From contig JACCLO010000011.1 in assembly GCA_029448655.1 (NCBI GenBank), positions 372,001 through 436,000 on the forward strand: a stretch of DNA of 64,000 bases, written 5' to 3'. Every line of letters begins with the position of its first letter. Positions within the stretch are counted from its first letter, which is position 1. The translations under genes and the position numbers were made by a program. The notes under the pieces are model-generated. The model was not told the DNA's origin. It saw only the letters and a program-made list of their open reading frames with translations, and did not search any database. This document shows, in pieces, positions 11,025 to 21,236 of this stretch. Source of the DNA: Wolfiporia cocos (Eukaryota; Basidiomycota; Agaricomycetes; Polyporales; Phaeolaceae).

Positions 11025-14000
11025 ATGAGTCGACTTGACAAGTACTTGCTTGGCTCCGTCCCTGCCCCAGACTCGGCAGCAGAGCCCATCGCCTTCCAAA
11101 ATTGGGTGGACAATAATCGCGTTACGTGCAACTTCCTAGCCATGAAGTGTAATGCAGAAGAGGCCAAGTTCCTCGAGACGTATGTCGATAGCGCCCCCAC
11201 AGCGACCTCAGCAACTGCTGCCAAGGCGTGGGCTGCCCTCTGTACTCGCCACGAGAAGGAAGGACCTTACGCACAAGTCCGATACATCATGGAAATCTTC
11301 TCGATCCGCTACTCACGGTCAGAGCGACTCGCAGAGGTCACCACCAGAATTCAGGACCTGGTTGATAAAGTGTTCCGGATTGGGATTCCGACACTCGAAA
11401 CTTTCGTCACTATTAGCCTTCTGCATGCTATGTCTGGTGAATTCGAGCATCTACAGTCTCAGATCGGCACATCTTTTGCTGCAAATCCTCAGGACCTGCG
11501 GCCTAGCGACATCATCCAGCGCCTGGATCTCGAACAGCAGCTCCTGGATGGGTCAAAAGTTGCCTCTTCGGATGCTCTCATTGCCAAGGGGACTGTGTCC
11601 GCCTCGACCAAGGCTGTGTGCTCGAACTGTGGACGCTCGGGGCACCTCATGAAGGACTGCTTTCAACCAGGTGGTGCAATGGAGGGTCGTCGCGATGAGG
11701 TTTTGGCGGCCAAGCGTGCCAAACGCGAACGAAACCGCCCCCGCGCAGCGGCTGTGCCCAAAACGTACACTGATGCTCAGGGACGCGCCTTCATTGTCGA
11801 TTCGACCGGGTCCGTCGTGTATCTTGCTGCTGACATGTCAACCACTTCGCCTGATGTCGCTGAGCTTGCCGGCATGGCTGTCGACTCAGACCCTGCCTGG
11901 CTTGACTCAGTGTGCTCTCCGGCAGATGATTTTGAGTATGCGACTCTCCTGTCTGAGGATGCTACCGTCTCCCTGGACTGGACGGCACACTCGCACACAG
12001 CTATCAACCCCTCTGCATACGCTGCAACGCCTGTTCCTGCTGACACCCGTCGTGTTCCCACCATTGGGTCTGCACCCTTTTACTTTGACTCTGGGGCCTC
12101 CACACACCTCAGCCCATCTCGGTCAGATTTCTTCAAGCTGCGCCCAATCACCCCTCGCGGTATTCGAGGGATCAACGGCTCAGTCATCCACGCCCATGGT
12201 GTTGGTCGTGTCCGCCTTGCTCTCGGAAAAGGGAACCATCTCACCTTGGATGACGTTCTGTATGTTCCACAGGCAACCGTTCGTCTCATCTCAATTTCTG
12301 CATTGTGTCGGTCGCCTCTCCGGCCTCAAGTTGTCTTTGACGACTCATCCGTCAAACTGCTGCGTCGCAGCGGCTCACTCATCGCTTCTGGGTCTTTGTC
12401 TGCACGGCGGCTTTACTCTCTGGATGGGGCTCCCCCTCCTACTGAGCATGTCCTATTTGCTGCACGTCATGTTTCTCTCGAGACGTGGCACCGTCGCCTC
12501 GGTCACGCGAACTATCGTACTATCCATGACATGGTTCATGCTGGGATCATCTCGGGTAAGCCCTCTGACCTCTCTGCTGCCCCAGCAAAATGTGACTGCT
12601 GCATTTTGGGGAAACAGACCCGATCACCCATGCCTAAGTCTCGTGTTGGGCCGCGTGCCACGAGCCGCCTGGAGTTGGTGTACGCAGATGTGTGTGGCCC
12701 AGAGGATGTCCGCTCTGCCGCTGGGAACCTGTATGCACTAAACATAATTGATGATTTCTCTTCCTACTCTTGGTCCATCCCTCTGCCTTCCAAATCGGCT
12801 GCACTCACCCGATTCAAAGAGTGGATGGTCGCTCGTGAAGTAGAAACAGGCTGCCGCGTCCGCACTGTGCAGATCGACAATGGGGAGCTACTCTCTGCTG
12901 ACTTCGTCTCCTTCCTGTCCTCACGCGGCACTTCGTGGCGACTGACTAGCCCTTACACCTCGGCGCAGAATGGCCGCATCGAACGACTTCACCTTACCCT
13001 CATGAATCGTGCCCGGGCCATGCGTATTGCGTGCCAGCTGCCTTCCAACCGATGGGACGAATTCCTGCTCACTGCAAACTACCTTACTGTCCGTACCTCT
13101 TCTTGCTCTCTCCCTGTCGGTACGACGCCCTATCACCTCTGGCATGGTCATGCCCCCGACCTATCCAACCTGCGCGAGATTGGCTCACGTGCGTTCGTCC
13201 TGATTCAGAATACTCACAATCCCAAAATCTACGCTCGCTCCATCAAATGCGTTCTGGTTGGGTATGATCAACACTCCAAGGGGTATCGTTGCTATCACCG
13301 CGCGACACACAAAATTATCTCCTCCTTCCATGTCGCGTTCATTGAATCTCACGAGGCTCCATCCCGTGTTGCAGTGCCAGCTGCCGACCCGGGACCGCCC
13401 TCTCCTTTCCCTGATGACGACACACCTCCTGTGCCCCCTGTCATTCCTGAGCACACCTCCGCACCTCCCATTCCTCTCCGTTGGTCTGAACGCTTGCGTG
13501 CCCGCTCCAATGCCTCCTTGCGTGGGACAACCGTGGAACCCTCGTGTGCCTCTAGGCAACCCTCACGTCATTCTTCTCTCTCCTCTGTCACCCCCAATCA
13601 CGGCTCCACCTCTCGTCCCAGTTCTCCTGCTCTTAGTGCTCTGCCCTCTATCCCTGAGCTTGATGAACTTCTCGCCACGCTTTCTGCTGACGGGAGTTTG
13701 GACATTGATGCGGCTTACCCCGGTGATCCTTCCACCCTTCGCGAGGCCCTCGCCACTCCCTACGCTGACCAATGGCGCCAGGCCCTCCTCGACGAGTTCA
13801 AATCGATCCGTGATCTCAACGTCTACAAACTCGTTCCTCGCTCTCAGGTGCCCGCTGGGCGCCGGATCATGAAGGGCTGGCCTGTCTTTTGCTTGAAGCA
13901 TGACGAGCACGGCACCCCTGTTCGCTTCAAGGCGTGCTGGGTATGTAAGGGGTACGAGGCTGTTTTTGGGCAAGACTATAACCGCACCTCCTCTCCTACC

Positions 14001-15326
14001 ATGCGCATGGAGTCCTTCCGCGCTTTACTCCACCTCGCTGCTGCCAGCAATTGGGAGATCCATCAGCTTGATGTTAAGACTGCCTTTCTGTATGGCCTTC
14101 TTCCTGATGACGAGGTTTGCTACATGGAGCAACCCCCGGGTTTTGAGGAACCGGGCAAGGAGGACTGGGTTTGGGAGCTTCACAAGGGCATCTATGGCAT
14201 GAAACAGGGTGGTCGCACCTGGAACAAAACCATGCACGCCCGTCTGACCTCTCTCGGGTTCATCCGCCTGCCCTGTGAGTATTGCATCTACTACCGCGTC
14301 ACCGCTGATGGCGTCGTTATCGCCGGAATTCACGTCGACGATTTCCTCCTTGGGGCCTCCACTCAGGCTGCCGCCGAGCGGTTCAAGTCTGAATTGCGGC
14401 AAGAGTGGCAAATTTCGGACCTCGGCGAGGCCAAGTTCTGCATCGGCATCACCATCGAGCGTGACCGCTCTGCGTGCACAGTGTCTCTGTCCCAATGCGC
14501 CCTCATTGACAAACTAATCTCGCAGTTTTGCCTGCAGGACGCTAACCCGGTCAGCACCCCCATGGATGCTGGCCTGCGCCTTTCTCGCCACGATCATTCC
14601 CCTCAAACTGACGACGAATGCGCCCGTGTCGCGCGCCTTCCCTACCGCACTCTCGTCGGCTGCCTCATGTACTTGGCAATTGGGACTCGCCCCGACATCG
14701 CTCTATCTGTCCAACAACTCTCACAGTTCCTCGACTGCTATGGACTGGCTCACTGGGAAGCTGCCAAGCGCGTCGTACGTTACCTCAAAGGAACTCGCGA
14801 CCTTCGTCTCGTCCTGGGTGGCCGCCCCGTTGCACTCCTCTCTGGTTTCTGTGACGCCAGTCATGCTTCCTGTTTGGACTCTCGGCGCTCCATCTCGGGC
14901 TATTGCTTCTCGCTTGGTTCCGGCCTCATTTCCTGGTCCGCTCGCAAACAGGCTACAGTCGCTTCGTCCACTACGGAGGCTGAATACGTCGCTGCCTCCG
15001 CGGCTTCCCACGAAGCTATATGGCTGCGTCAACTGCTCACTGGACTCAATTTCACTCCTTCCTGCATTACACCCCTTTCCTGCGACAGCACTGGCGGCAT
15101 TCGACTCTCTCAGGACGCCGCGCTCCACTCTCGCGTCATACATATCGACATCAAGTGGCACCAGCTTCGTGAATATGTCGACTCTGGGTCCCTCCTTGTC
15201 CAATACGTTCCCTCTCATCTCAACCTCGCTGATGCTTTCACCAAACCGCTTCACCGCAAAGCTTTCCTCGCATTGCGTGATCGCATGGGCCTCCGTCTCC
15301 CGTCTGCGGGGGAGTGTTCATCGTAA
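11025..15326 (+). CDS. Copia Gag-Pol polyprotein
   Basis: This is a single uninterrupted ORF of 1433 codons from the first in-frame ATG to TAA. Domains in order: Gag with a CCHC zinc knuckle (C-x2-C-x4-H-x4-C, residues 199-212); aspartic protease (DSGA, catalytic D355); GAG-pre-integrase/HHCC zinc region from about W488; integrase core with D555, D618 and E653 (spacing of the last two close to the usual 35); reverse transcriptase with HVDD in place of YVDD (D1105, D1106); and RNase H (first acidic residue D1277, then TEAEY and DIKWHQLRE). Gag and Pol share one frame, as in plant and fungal copia elements, so no frameshift is needed. The RT 'KARLVAKG' block is altered, with two Cys (ACWVCKG). 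No stop or frameshift was seen, so it could be active. Confidence 0.95.
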   Translation: MSRLDKYLLGSVPAPDSAAEPIAFQNWVDNNRVTCNFLAMKCNAEEAKFLETYVDSAPTATSATAAKAWAALCTRHEKEGPYAQVRYIMEIFSIRYSRSERLAEVTTRIQDLVDKVFRIGIPTLETFVTISLLHAMSGEFEHLQSQIGTSFAANPQDLRPSDIIQRLDLEQQLLDGSKVASSDALIAKGTVSASTKAVCSNCGRSGHLMKDCFQPGGAMEGRRDEVLAAKRAKRERNRPRAAAVPKTYTDAQGRAFIVDSTGSVVYLAADMSTTSPDVAELAGMAVDSDPAWLDSVCSPADDFEYATLLSEDATVSLDWTAHSHTAINPSAYAATPVPADTRRVPTIGSAPFYFDSGASTHLSPSRSDFFKLRPITPRGIRGINGSVIHAHGVGRVRLALGKGNHLTLDDVLYVPQATVRLISISALCRSPLRPQVVFDDSSVKLLRRSGSLIASGSLSARRLYSLDGAPPPTEHVLFAARHVSLETWHRRLGHANYRTIHDMVHAGIISGKPSDLSAAPAKCDCCILGKQTRSPMPKSRVGPRATSRLELVYADVCGPEDVRSAAGNLYALNIIDDFSSYSWSIPLPSKSAALTRFKEWMVAREVETGCRVRTVQIDNGELLSADFVSFLSSRGTSWRLTSPYTSAQNGRIERLHLTLMNRARAMRIACQLPSNRWDEFLLTANYLTVRTSSCSLPVGTTPYHLWHGHAPDLSNLREIGSRAFVLIQNTHNPKIYARSIKCVLVGYDQHSKGYRCYHRATHKIISSFHVAFIESHEAPSRVAVPAADPGPPSPFPDDDTPPVPPVIPEHTSAPPIPLRWSERLRARSNASLRGTTVEPSCASRQPSRHSSLSSVTPNHGSTSRPSSPALSALPSIPELDELLATLSADGSLDIDAAYPGDPSTLREALATPYADQWRQALLDEFKSIRDLNVYKLVPRSQVPAGRRIMKGWPVFCLKHDEHGTPVRFKACWVCKGYEAVFGQDYNRTSSPTMRMESFRALLHLAAASNWEIHQLDVKTAFLYGLLPDDEVCYMEQPPGFEEPGKEDWVWELHKGIYGMKQGGRTWNKTMHARLTSLGFIRLPCEYCIYYRVTADGVVIAGIHVDDFLLGASTQAAAERFKSELRQEWQISDLGEAKFCIGITIERDRSACTVSLSQCALIDKLISQFCLQDANPVSTPMDAGLRLSRHDHSPQTDDECARVARLPYRTLVGCLMYLAIGTRPDIALSVQQLSQFLDCYGLAHWEAAKRVVRYLKGTRDLRLVLGGRPVALLSGFCDASHASCLDSRRSISGYCFSLGSGLISWSARKQATVASSTTEAEYVAASAASHEAIWLRQLLTGLNFTPSCITPLSCDSTGGIRLSQDAALHSRVIHIDIKWHQLREYVDSGSLLVQYVPSHLNLADAFTKPLHRKAFLALRDRMGLRLPSAGECSS

Positions 15327-15363
15327 GCTGCTTTCCGAATCTCACCGCTTCCCTGTGTTCGCG

Positions 15364-15374
15364 CTGCGGGGGAG
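15364..15374 (+). other. Polypurine tract of copia element
   Basis: CTGCGGGGGAG sits directly against the 3' LTR and is the expected primer site for plus-strand synthesis. The same 11 bases, again followed by TGTT, occur exactly 60 bp upstream at 15304-15314, inside the last codons of the polyprotein ORF. Confidence 0.8.
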
Positions 15375-15553
15375 TGTTGTTACCATATATGTTACACTAC
15401 TTACCATATACGTCATGTCATCATCGTTGTGGAGTTCTGTCAGAGTCACGTGTAGCTGTGTTCAAATACCTCTCTCTTGATGTTTTCTCCTTTCCTCAGT
15501 CGTTATACCATCCCTGCGACTGAGATAGGCTAACAGGCTGTCTAGGTTCTACA
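15375..15553 (+). repeat. 3' LTR of copia element
   Basis: 179 bp, identical to the 5' LTR except for A at 15480, where the 5' copy has C (10589). It is followed directly by the target duplication GGGGC. Confidence 0.97.
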
Positions 15554-15558
15554 GGGGC

Positions 15559-17803
15559 CTCTCATAGCACGGCGATCATGTCCGCAGGGGGAACCAGCGG
15601 TTTGTATGGGCTTCGGCTCATGCACCGTCTAAATATTTTCCTGTCCCGCTTCGGCCCTCGGGCTGGGCACGCCGTATTTTTTGTCGGTGTGCCGTCCTAG
15701 CCCTAACCCTATGTACATATCCTCCTCAATTTGGCAAATGAACATATCTAAGTGGAATCCCATAACGCTGTGTAATGTTAGCGTGTGAAATGGATGTCCT
15801 CGAAACGACATCAGGCTGTCAACTGCGTGTGCACTCCACCATCGTCTCAAAATGTTCGAGTTCGCCACCTATGTTTCTCTCCACATCGTCCGTCATACTG
15901 TCACGAGCACGTCACGACCATGTGCCGCAATAGTATAAGTACTGAGACCCACAGATGCCAACAGAGTTGGCATTGTACTTTTGGCGCAATGGTTATTGCA
16001 TTATGGCTGGAAGTTTGTATTGGGTCCACACCAGCGCGTGACAGCGAGGCTGATCAGAATACGAGTAGCTTACTACATAGTAATGCAATGAAGATCATTT
16101 CCTGTTCTCTCCGTGGAAGGTCGAATGGCGGAGTGGCGCAGAGTGTGGCACTCGGAAGACACGCATCTTAGGGTTAGGGTTGGGGTTGTACCGGTTAGCG
16201 CTGCTTTACGTCTACACTTGTTCAAGCGCTCTCGTCCGAAATCTGACTCCTCAGTCCCAGTACTTCGTCGCTACCGCAAATTTGAGCGATCAGAAACACC
16301 GCCGCACGGTGCAGAATACAAGCTGCGTTGCATCACACTGTATCGCACATTCCGCGGCTAGCCGCCCGGGGACCTATGCCCTCCTTCCACTTGCCTCGGT
16401 GGCTGAAAGGTATGCTTAGTGGAATGTGTCACCGACACTATGCTGTGCGTACCCATTGGATGCACACTACACAATGCCTCCCGGCTGATTGTGACTCAAG
16501 GATCCGTCATAGCGGTCTCACGCTGAGAGGCAACGCTTCATTTCGTAGATCCCAGAGAAGGTCTGTGATGAAGGTCTTTGCTCCACTTGGGTGGACTCCT
16601 ACTACCGTGTCTTGACTTGAAGTTAAATGGCCGTCACATTGCTCCCTAACAGCGTCTCTTCGGGTGGTACCACGTCCATCCAAGATGCTGCTCTCAGGAT
16701 TTCGAGAAGTCAACGACAGAGAATATCAATCGCTCAATACACTATGTTCTGTCGCAAAGACCACATGAGCTCCGGCCGAATTCCTGCTATGCAATGCGAA
16801 CCGATGACCATATATACATAAACAAGTGAAAAAAACGCTTATGGATATCCTTGTAGCTGTGGATGTGTGCATATCCACGAGGCTGTGTCCTAATATCCAT
16901 GGATCGTCCCACTGATGGCAATTAGAAGACTATGGATTTGTGCTGTGTCTTGCGTCGTCGTCATCGTCGGTAATTGACTTCCGTCAGCACTGTACTTACC
17001 ACCCAACAGACCATCGGGAGAGAACCCAGAGTGTATCAATGCGCTCGTTAATCTTTAATCGCGAGCAATAGAGATCTCAGGAAGTGCCTGCTGGACATCT
17101 TGAGCGACGTCACCTTCACTACTTTTGTTGTCTTGCACAACACTCTTCATTCCATTCGCACGACACAGATATCCTACGCTACCCGTCCAGAAGGCTATCC
17201 GTGTATGTACTCTCTCGCAGTATGTTATGAAGGCAGGCCATCAGCGCATGAATACTGCGATCTGCAGGCTTTCACGCACACTCAAATATTTATCTGTGAA
17301 GCCGGCTGTGTAGCGTCGTGGGCGTAAAAGGTCAGACTCATTCCTCAAACGCGCACGGAATGCAACACACATCATCGTGTCTTGCGCCGGCGTCGACGAG
17401 CTCCGGTGTCCTCGGTGGAGTATTCACTACTGACACTGTTAGTCCCCGCTACGCCGGAGGCTCTCCGTATCAGCTTTTCATTTGGCTTTCCACATAGCTG
17501 CCCTCCGCGCTACAGCCCGAGTGTAGCACTCCGGATCCCGCTGGACACTGGAGTACTCTTCACTATAAGAATGCTGCTCTCGGTACTGCAGCGACACAAC
17601 ACAATAACCTCTTCTACATTACGATTTCGCTGCATTCTGAGCAGTAAGTTTGTTTCTGCCTTTGACCCCTTAGGTTGCTGACGGTGTATTTTGATAGACT
17701 CACGGGTTGCAAAGCAAACCGTTTGTTTTAAGGCGCCACTTGAAAGTGACGAACTAAGTCGCCAAAACCATCCGCACAAGCCACCACTAGGCATTATTCG
17801 AAT
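15559..17803. other. Intergenic, nothing coding recognised
   Basis: Only short ORFs. It contains small telomere-like words: CCCTAACCCT near 15701, and TTAGGGTTAGGGTT followed by GGGGTT near 16170-16190. No gene or further transposon was recognised. Confidence 0.45.
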
Positions 17804-18022
17804 ATGAGCTCTCCATCATCTGTGAGACGCTGCCGATGGGAAAACTGCGGACAGGTAGTCACCTGTACGTCAGATGAAGTCCGGCAGCATCTTCAAAGTC
17901 ATGCACAGGCCTTGCATGCTGCGCAGCAATGCCAGTGGTGTACCAGCAATACTTCACGTTGCAAAAAAGACGTCGCAGGAAATATGACGTCTCATGTGCG
18001 CAACACCCACTTCGGGGTTTAA
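17804..18022 (+). CDS. Small C2H2-type zinc-finger protein, 72 aa
   Basis: This is an intronless ORF with ATG start. The first finger is C10-x4-C15-x13-H29-x3-H33, a good C2H2 spacing. A second Cys/His set follows (C43, C46, H64, H69) with a longer spacer, so that finger is degenerate or binds zinc in another way. Basidiomycetes have many short two-finger C2H2 proteins of this look. A role in nucleic-acid binding is inferred from the motif only. The protein is short and ends soon after the second finger. It could instead be one exon of a larger gene or a relic, but the metal-ligand pattern argues for real coding sequence. Confidence 0.55.
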   Translation: MSSPSSVRRCRWENCGQVVTCTSDEVRQHLQSHAQALHAAQQCQWCTSNTSRCKKDVAGNMTSHVRNTHFGV

Positions 18023-19389
18023 TAGAACAAGCCGTGTTTCAGTAATTTTTCTCTCAAGGACATCTGAAGTAAAGCTACACTGTTTCTTAATGCTGCTCGT
18101 TCTCCTGTGACTTGATGCTTTTTAATGGCGCAATGGATCGTATACATTTGCGTTGTTATAATATGATGGCGGACCTTTATTTATTCTGTAGAGATGTCAC
18201 GTGATTATTCCCACGGAGGATAACTTTCTGGTGCCCACCATGGAATGTTACGAATATATCTGGGTGTTTGAGCATCATGATAGAGTGTCGGTTCAACGTG
18301 ATGCAGAGGTGATGTACTTCTGTCTGAATGACGCTGCATAACAAATGCGCCCACCCGAAATTGATGGTGAACTTCGAGTTACTGATGTCTAGATAGTCGT
18401 GCAATGTAACCCTAAACGCGGCCAAATGTCGAGGGCCGTCAAGCTTTCAAGCTTCAAGCTTCCAAGTTCAAAAGCCTCAGAGTGTATAGGCGTATCAATT
18501 ATGTTTTCACAAATTACAGCATCATCGTCACCGCAAACTGTGAGGTAATGATCAAACTCGTCAAAATAAGCAAGGATGAAGCCCCATGTGCTCAGTGCGA
18601 TAGTACCTCACATGTTGGCTTACAATATCTAAGGGAGCAAGCCATGAATGACACAGCTGTATTAAGTCAATTACGTTGTATTAAATCACTTACGGCTTGA
18701 ATGAGCAAGGAATTTACGTACATGCACTTGTTGAAGTACAAACTAACTACCGATGATCAGATCGAGAGCACGAGACATGTCGCTCTCACAGAGCGAATTT
18801 GTAGTACGCTCCGGCTACGCAGCTCATGACAATGGGGATGAAGTAGTAGAGCTTCACTTTGAGACAGACCTTGCTATGCTCAGTCAACAACATGCAAATG
18901 ATCGTACGATATCTCGTCTAAGCGCCAGGTCTCGACGCTCTCCGTTCGGACATCTAGCTCCTTCACTATAATCAAATAAAATTGCTTCCTGCCAACGACA
19001 TTGATGAAGACAATACTGCTACAGAGTTTTCATGGAATTGGAACTTGGACCAGCACAAACGTGCATGTTTACAATATCAGAGAAATCTCACTATTTGGGT
19101 TTGTGCCCACACATCGACGGCGCGGTTGAGTTGAAAATTTGTAGGATAGATCAGCAAGATGAGGAATTCATTGAGCGACCAGACATGTGTAGATGCATCT
19201 CAAACTTTCTGATAAATCGCCCAGAGAATTTTGGATGGAAGACCTCCCTGATTACAACGTTTTTCTTGCTGCGAATCAAGAAATCACCGTCCGACTTACC
19301 GTCTGCCACCATGACCAGTCAGTAAACTGTTAATGACATGTACACAAGGATATCGGATGTCACACCGGAAGAAATCAGCTTATTCTATT
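18023..19389. other. Intergenic, nothing recognised
   Basis: Short ORFs without motifs. A small cluster of 'aagctt' repeats occurs at 18440-18475, and a similar one at 20630-20648. Confidence 0.45.
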
Positions 19390-20197
19390 TCATGTCGGAC
19401 TCTGTTGGCGCCGGCTCTTTCGGTTGGCCGGATGACGAAATGTGAATCCCTTTGGATCCACCTTGCGCATCTCATTGGCGATCCAGTCCCTGATGCACAT
19501 CGGTGACCTCCGGGAACTGAGCCATCGAGCAAAGTGCGACACACCTCGTCAAGTGTACTCCCGTCTCCTCGGAGATATTTTTCTGAATTCGACGAGGCCC
19601 ATAGCGGCCCAATGAATCGCGAGCCATCTGATCCGCAACTAATTGTCGCTTCACCGTTTCCGGCGTCTGGCGTGTAGTTACGCCACTGGCCATGAGACCA
19701 AGGCTGCGACGGCGGCGTGCCACAGTAGCTGGGCTTTGTGCTCACTGCAGCTTTAGTATGGTTAGGTGACAGGGAGAATACATACGACATTTGTATTCCG
19801 TGTTCCTGCGACAACAGCACGCTGATCACTCTCCGGTCCGTGATGTTACGCCGATGATACTCCATGAGTGCACTGGCTACACGGGAATCGTCTTTTGGCG
19901 CTGTATTAGATAGATGATTGTATGATGGCGATTGCGGAACGAAAAACGCGTACGACAATTCGCATGCTGATTTTTGCCGAGTGGATTGCGGTTGTGACTG
20001 CTTGATGCGGTTTCTCTGTTGCTGCTCTGGCCGTCTCCTACATCCGGGGGCTCTACCTCCAACTCATCGGATTCGGATTCTTCGCCTACGTCGTCCAAGA
20101 CTTGGTCCTCGTCGAGATTCTCTGAGTGCATGGCCTGGGACAAAGCACGGGATGGTGGGGAACGACGCAACGCGCTCAAGCTGGCCAACATCAACAT
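19390..20197 (-). CDS. N-terminal part of a basidiomycete integrase-type transposon protein
   Basis: Four exons join in frame on the minus strand: 20197-19954, 19900-19786, 19733-19545 and 19489-19390, giving 215 aa. The introns are 52-55 nt with GT...AG ends. After an acidic, low-complexity N-terminus comes a helix-turn-helix-like region with the family pattern 'EHGIQMSPATVARRRRSLGL', then 'RYGPRRIQ', 'TGVHLTRDWI' and 'DPKGFTFRHP'. Many Agaricomycete genomes carry a repeated ORF that begins this way and continues into an integrase (rve) core. Here a stop follows about 20 residues later and no integrase core is seen downstream. The protein is either a truncated transposon relic with preserved splicing or a retained DNA-binding module. 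The start ATG could also be further in. Confidence 0.6.
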
Positions 20198-21236
20198 TGC
20201 GTCGCGTGTACCTTGACATGGATCGAATGATGTGGCGCACTGTCATACGTCACAGCGTGACCAAGCCACCCACTCCCCGCAGGATGTGTTTCGTATTTCT
20301 CCCTCACTTACATCCTTTGTGAGTATCCCAGCGACATGGTCCTCATACGCGCTACACATCAACTAAAGCTGTGCGAGGCAATCCAAGCCTTTAGCACTTT
20401 AGCACGGCGATCTGGAAATCGGTACCGGTCAAATATCTGCATCCGCACTGATCTATGACCTCACTCTCCAAATGCCCAGTTCACATCACAGCATTTAGTT
20501 ACCTTTCGTTACATGTCTAGAATCCCCGCCCGCGCTGTTGCCGTACCATTGTCGCCGGGAAAGCTTGAAGAAGTGTTTTTATGGGCTCTTAAAAGTGCGT
20601 ATTCTGAAATATAGGAAGCGATCTTCCTCTCAAGCTTCAAGCTTCAAGGCGCGACGTAGCATATTGGCGTCAATTATAATAGTGGAGCAATCAAACCGTT
20701 GTGAGATGGCATCCCATAAGTAGGCCTCAGTCTAGGATTTACGGTCTACGGTCTATCATTAATGAACTTACCAAGAGTGTCGCTACTCGCCTTACTTATG
20801 TTGTCACCCAGCCTTGCATGTGGCTGCTGCCACTCGGGGACACCCGAGCGAAGTGTTAAAACGTATCAGCAACAGCCACAGTACAGGTGGCGCCTACAAT
20901 ATGTTTTTCGCCCTCCGCGCGGATATCTCCGGCAGTGGTGCAGGAGCCACGTGAGTCAAAAGGCCTGGAACCGAGACTGCACGACTCTGATTCCTGCTAT
21001 CCTCCGTCCTCCGTCGTTCGTGTTGGTTCTGTCTCCGCCTCAGTTATGTCGCACAACAACCATTGCTCTCGCTTGACTGACTCATATCGAGTGCTCGTGT
21101 ACTGTATTACATATCATTCCGTGTGCATTCGCAATCGCAGTGAGTTTTTACTCCGAATACTTGGTTCTGTGGTATGTGGTAAGGCGTATCCTGTACTCTG
21201 CACATTGTCTACCAATCCCAGATATTTAGTATGCAA
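20198..21236. other. Intergenic, nothing recognised
   Basis: Short ORFs on both strands, none with a recognisable motif or exon partner. Confidence 0.4.

Larger units (their letters stand above)
10484..15553 (+). mobile_element. Complete Ty1/copia LTR retrotransposon
   Basis: The element is 5070 bp long. It has two 179-bp LTRs beginning TG and ending CA, a primer-binding site directly after the 5' LTR, one long gag-pol ORF, and a purine-rich tract directly before the 3' LTR. A perfect 5-bp target duplication, GGGGC, flanks it at 10479-10483 and 15554-15558. The domain order protease, integrase, reverse transcriptase, RNase H is that of the copia (Pseudoviridae) lineage. The LTRs differ at one position only (C at 10589, A at 15480). 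With the open ORF, this points to a recent insertion. Confidence 0.97.

Noticed and set aside
11671..12741. 356-codon ORF inside the copia polyprotein
   Set aside because: Out-of-frame shadow of the gag-pol ORF.
16168..16190. Telomere-like TTAGGG words, also CCCTAACCCT near 15701 and CTTAACCCTAA near 46604
   Set aside because: Each is two or fewer full units, they do not form an array, and the last lies inside a GH15 intron. Too short to call a former telomere.
16125..16200. tRNA or SINE-like sequence with an A-box-like 'tggcggagtgg'
   Set aside because: No B box matching GGTTCRANNCC and no cloverleaf could be drawn. The similarity is limited to the A-box-like word.
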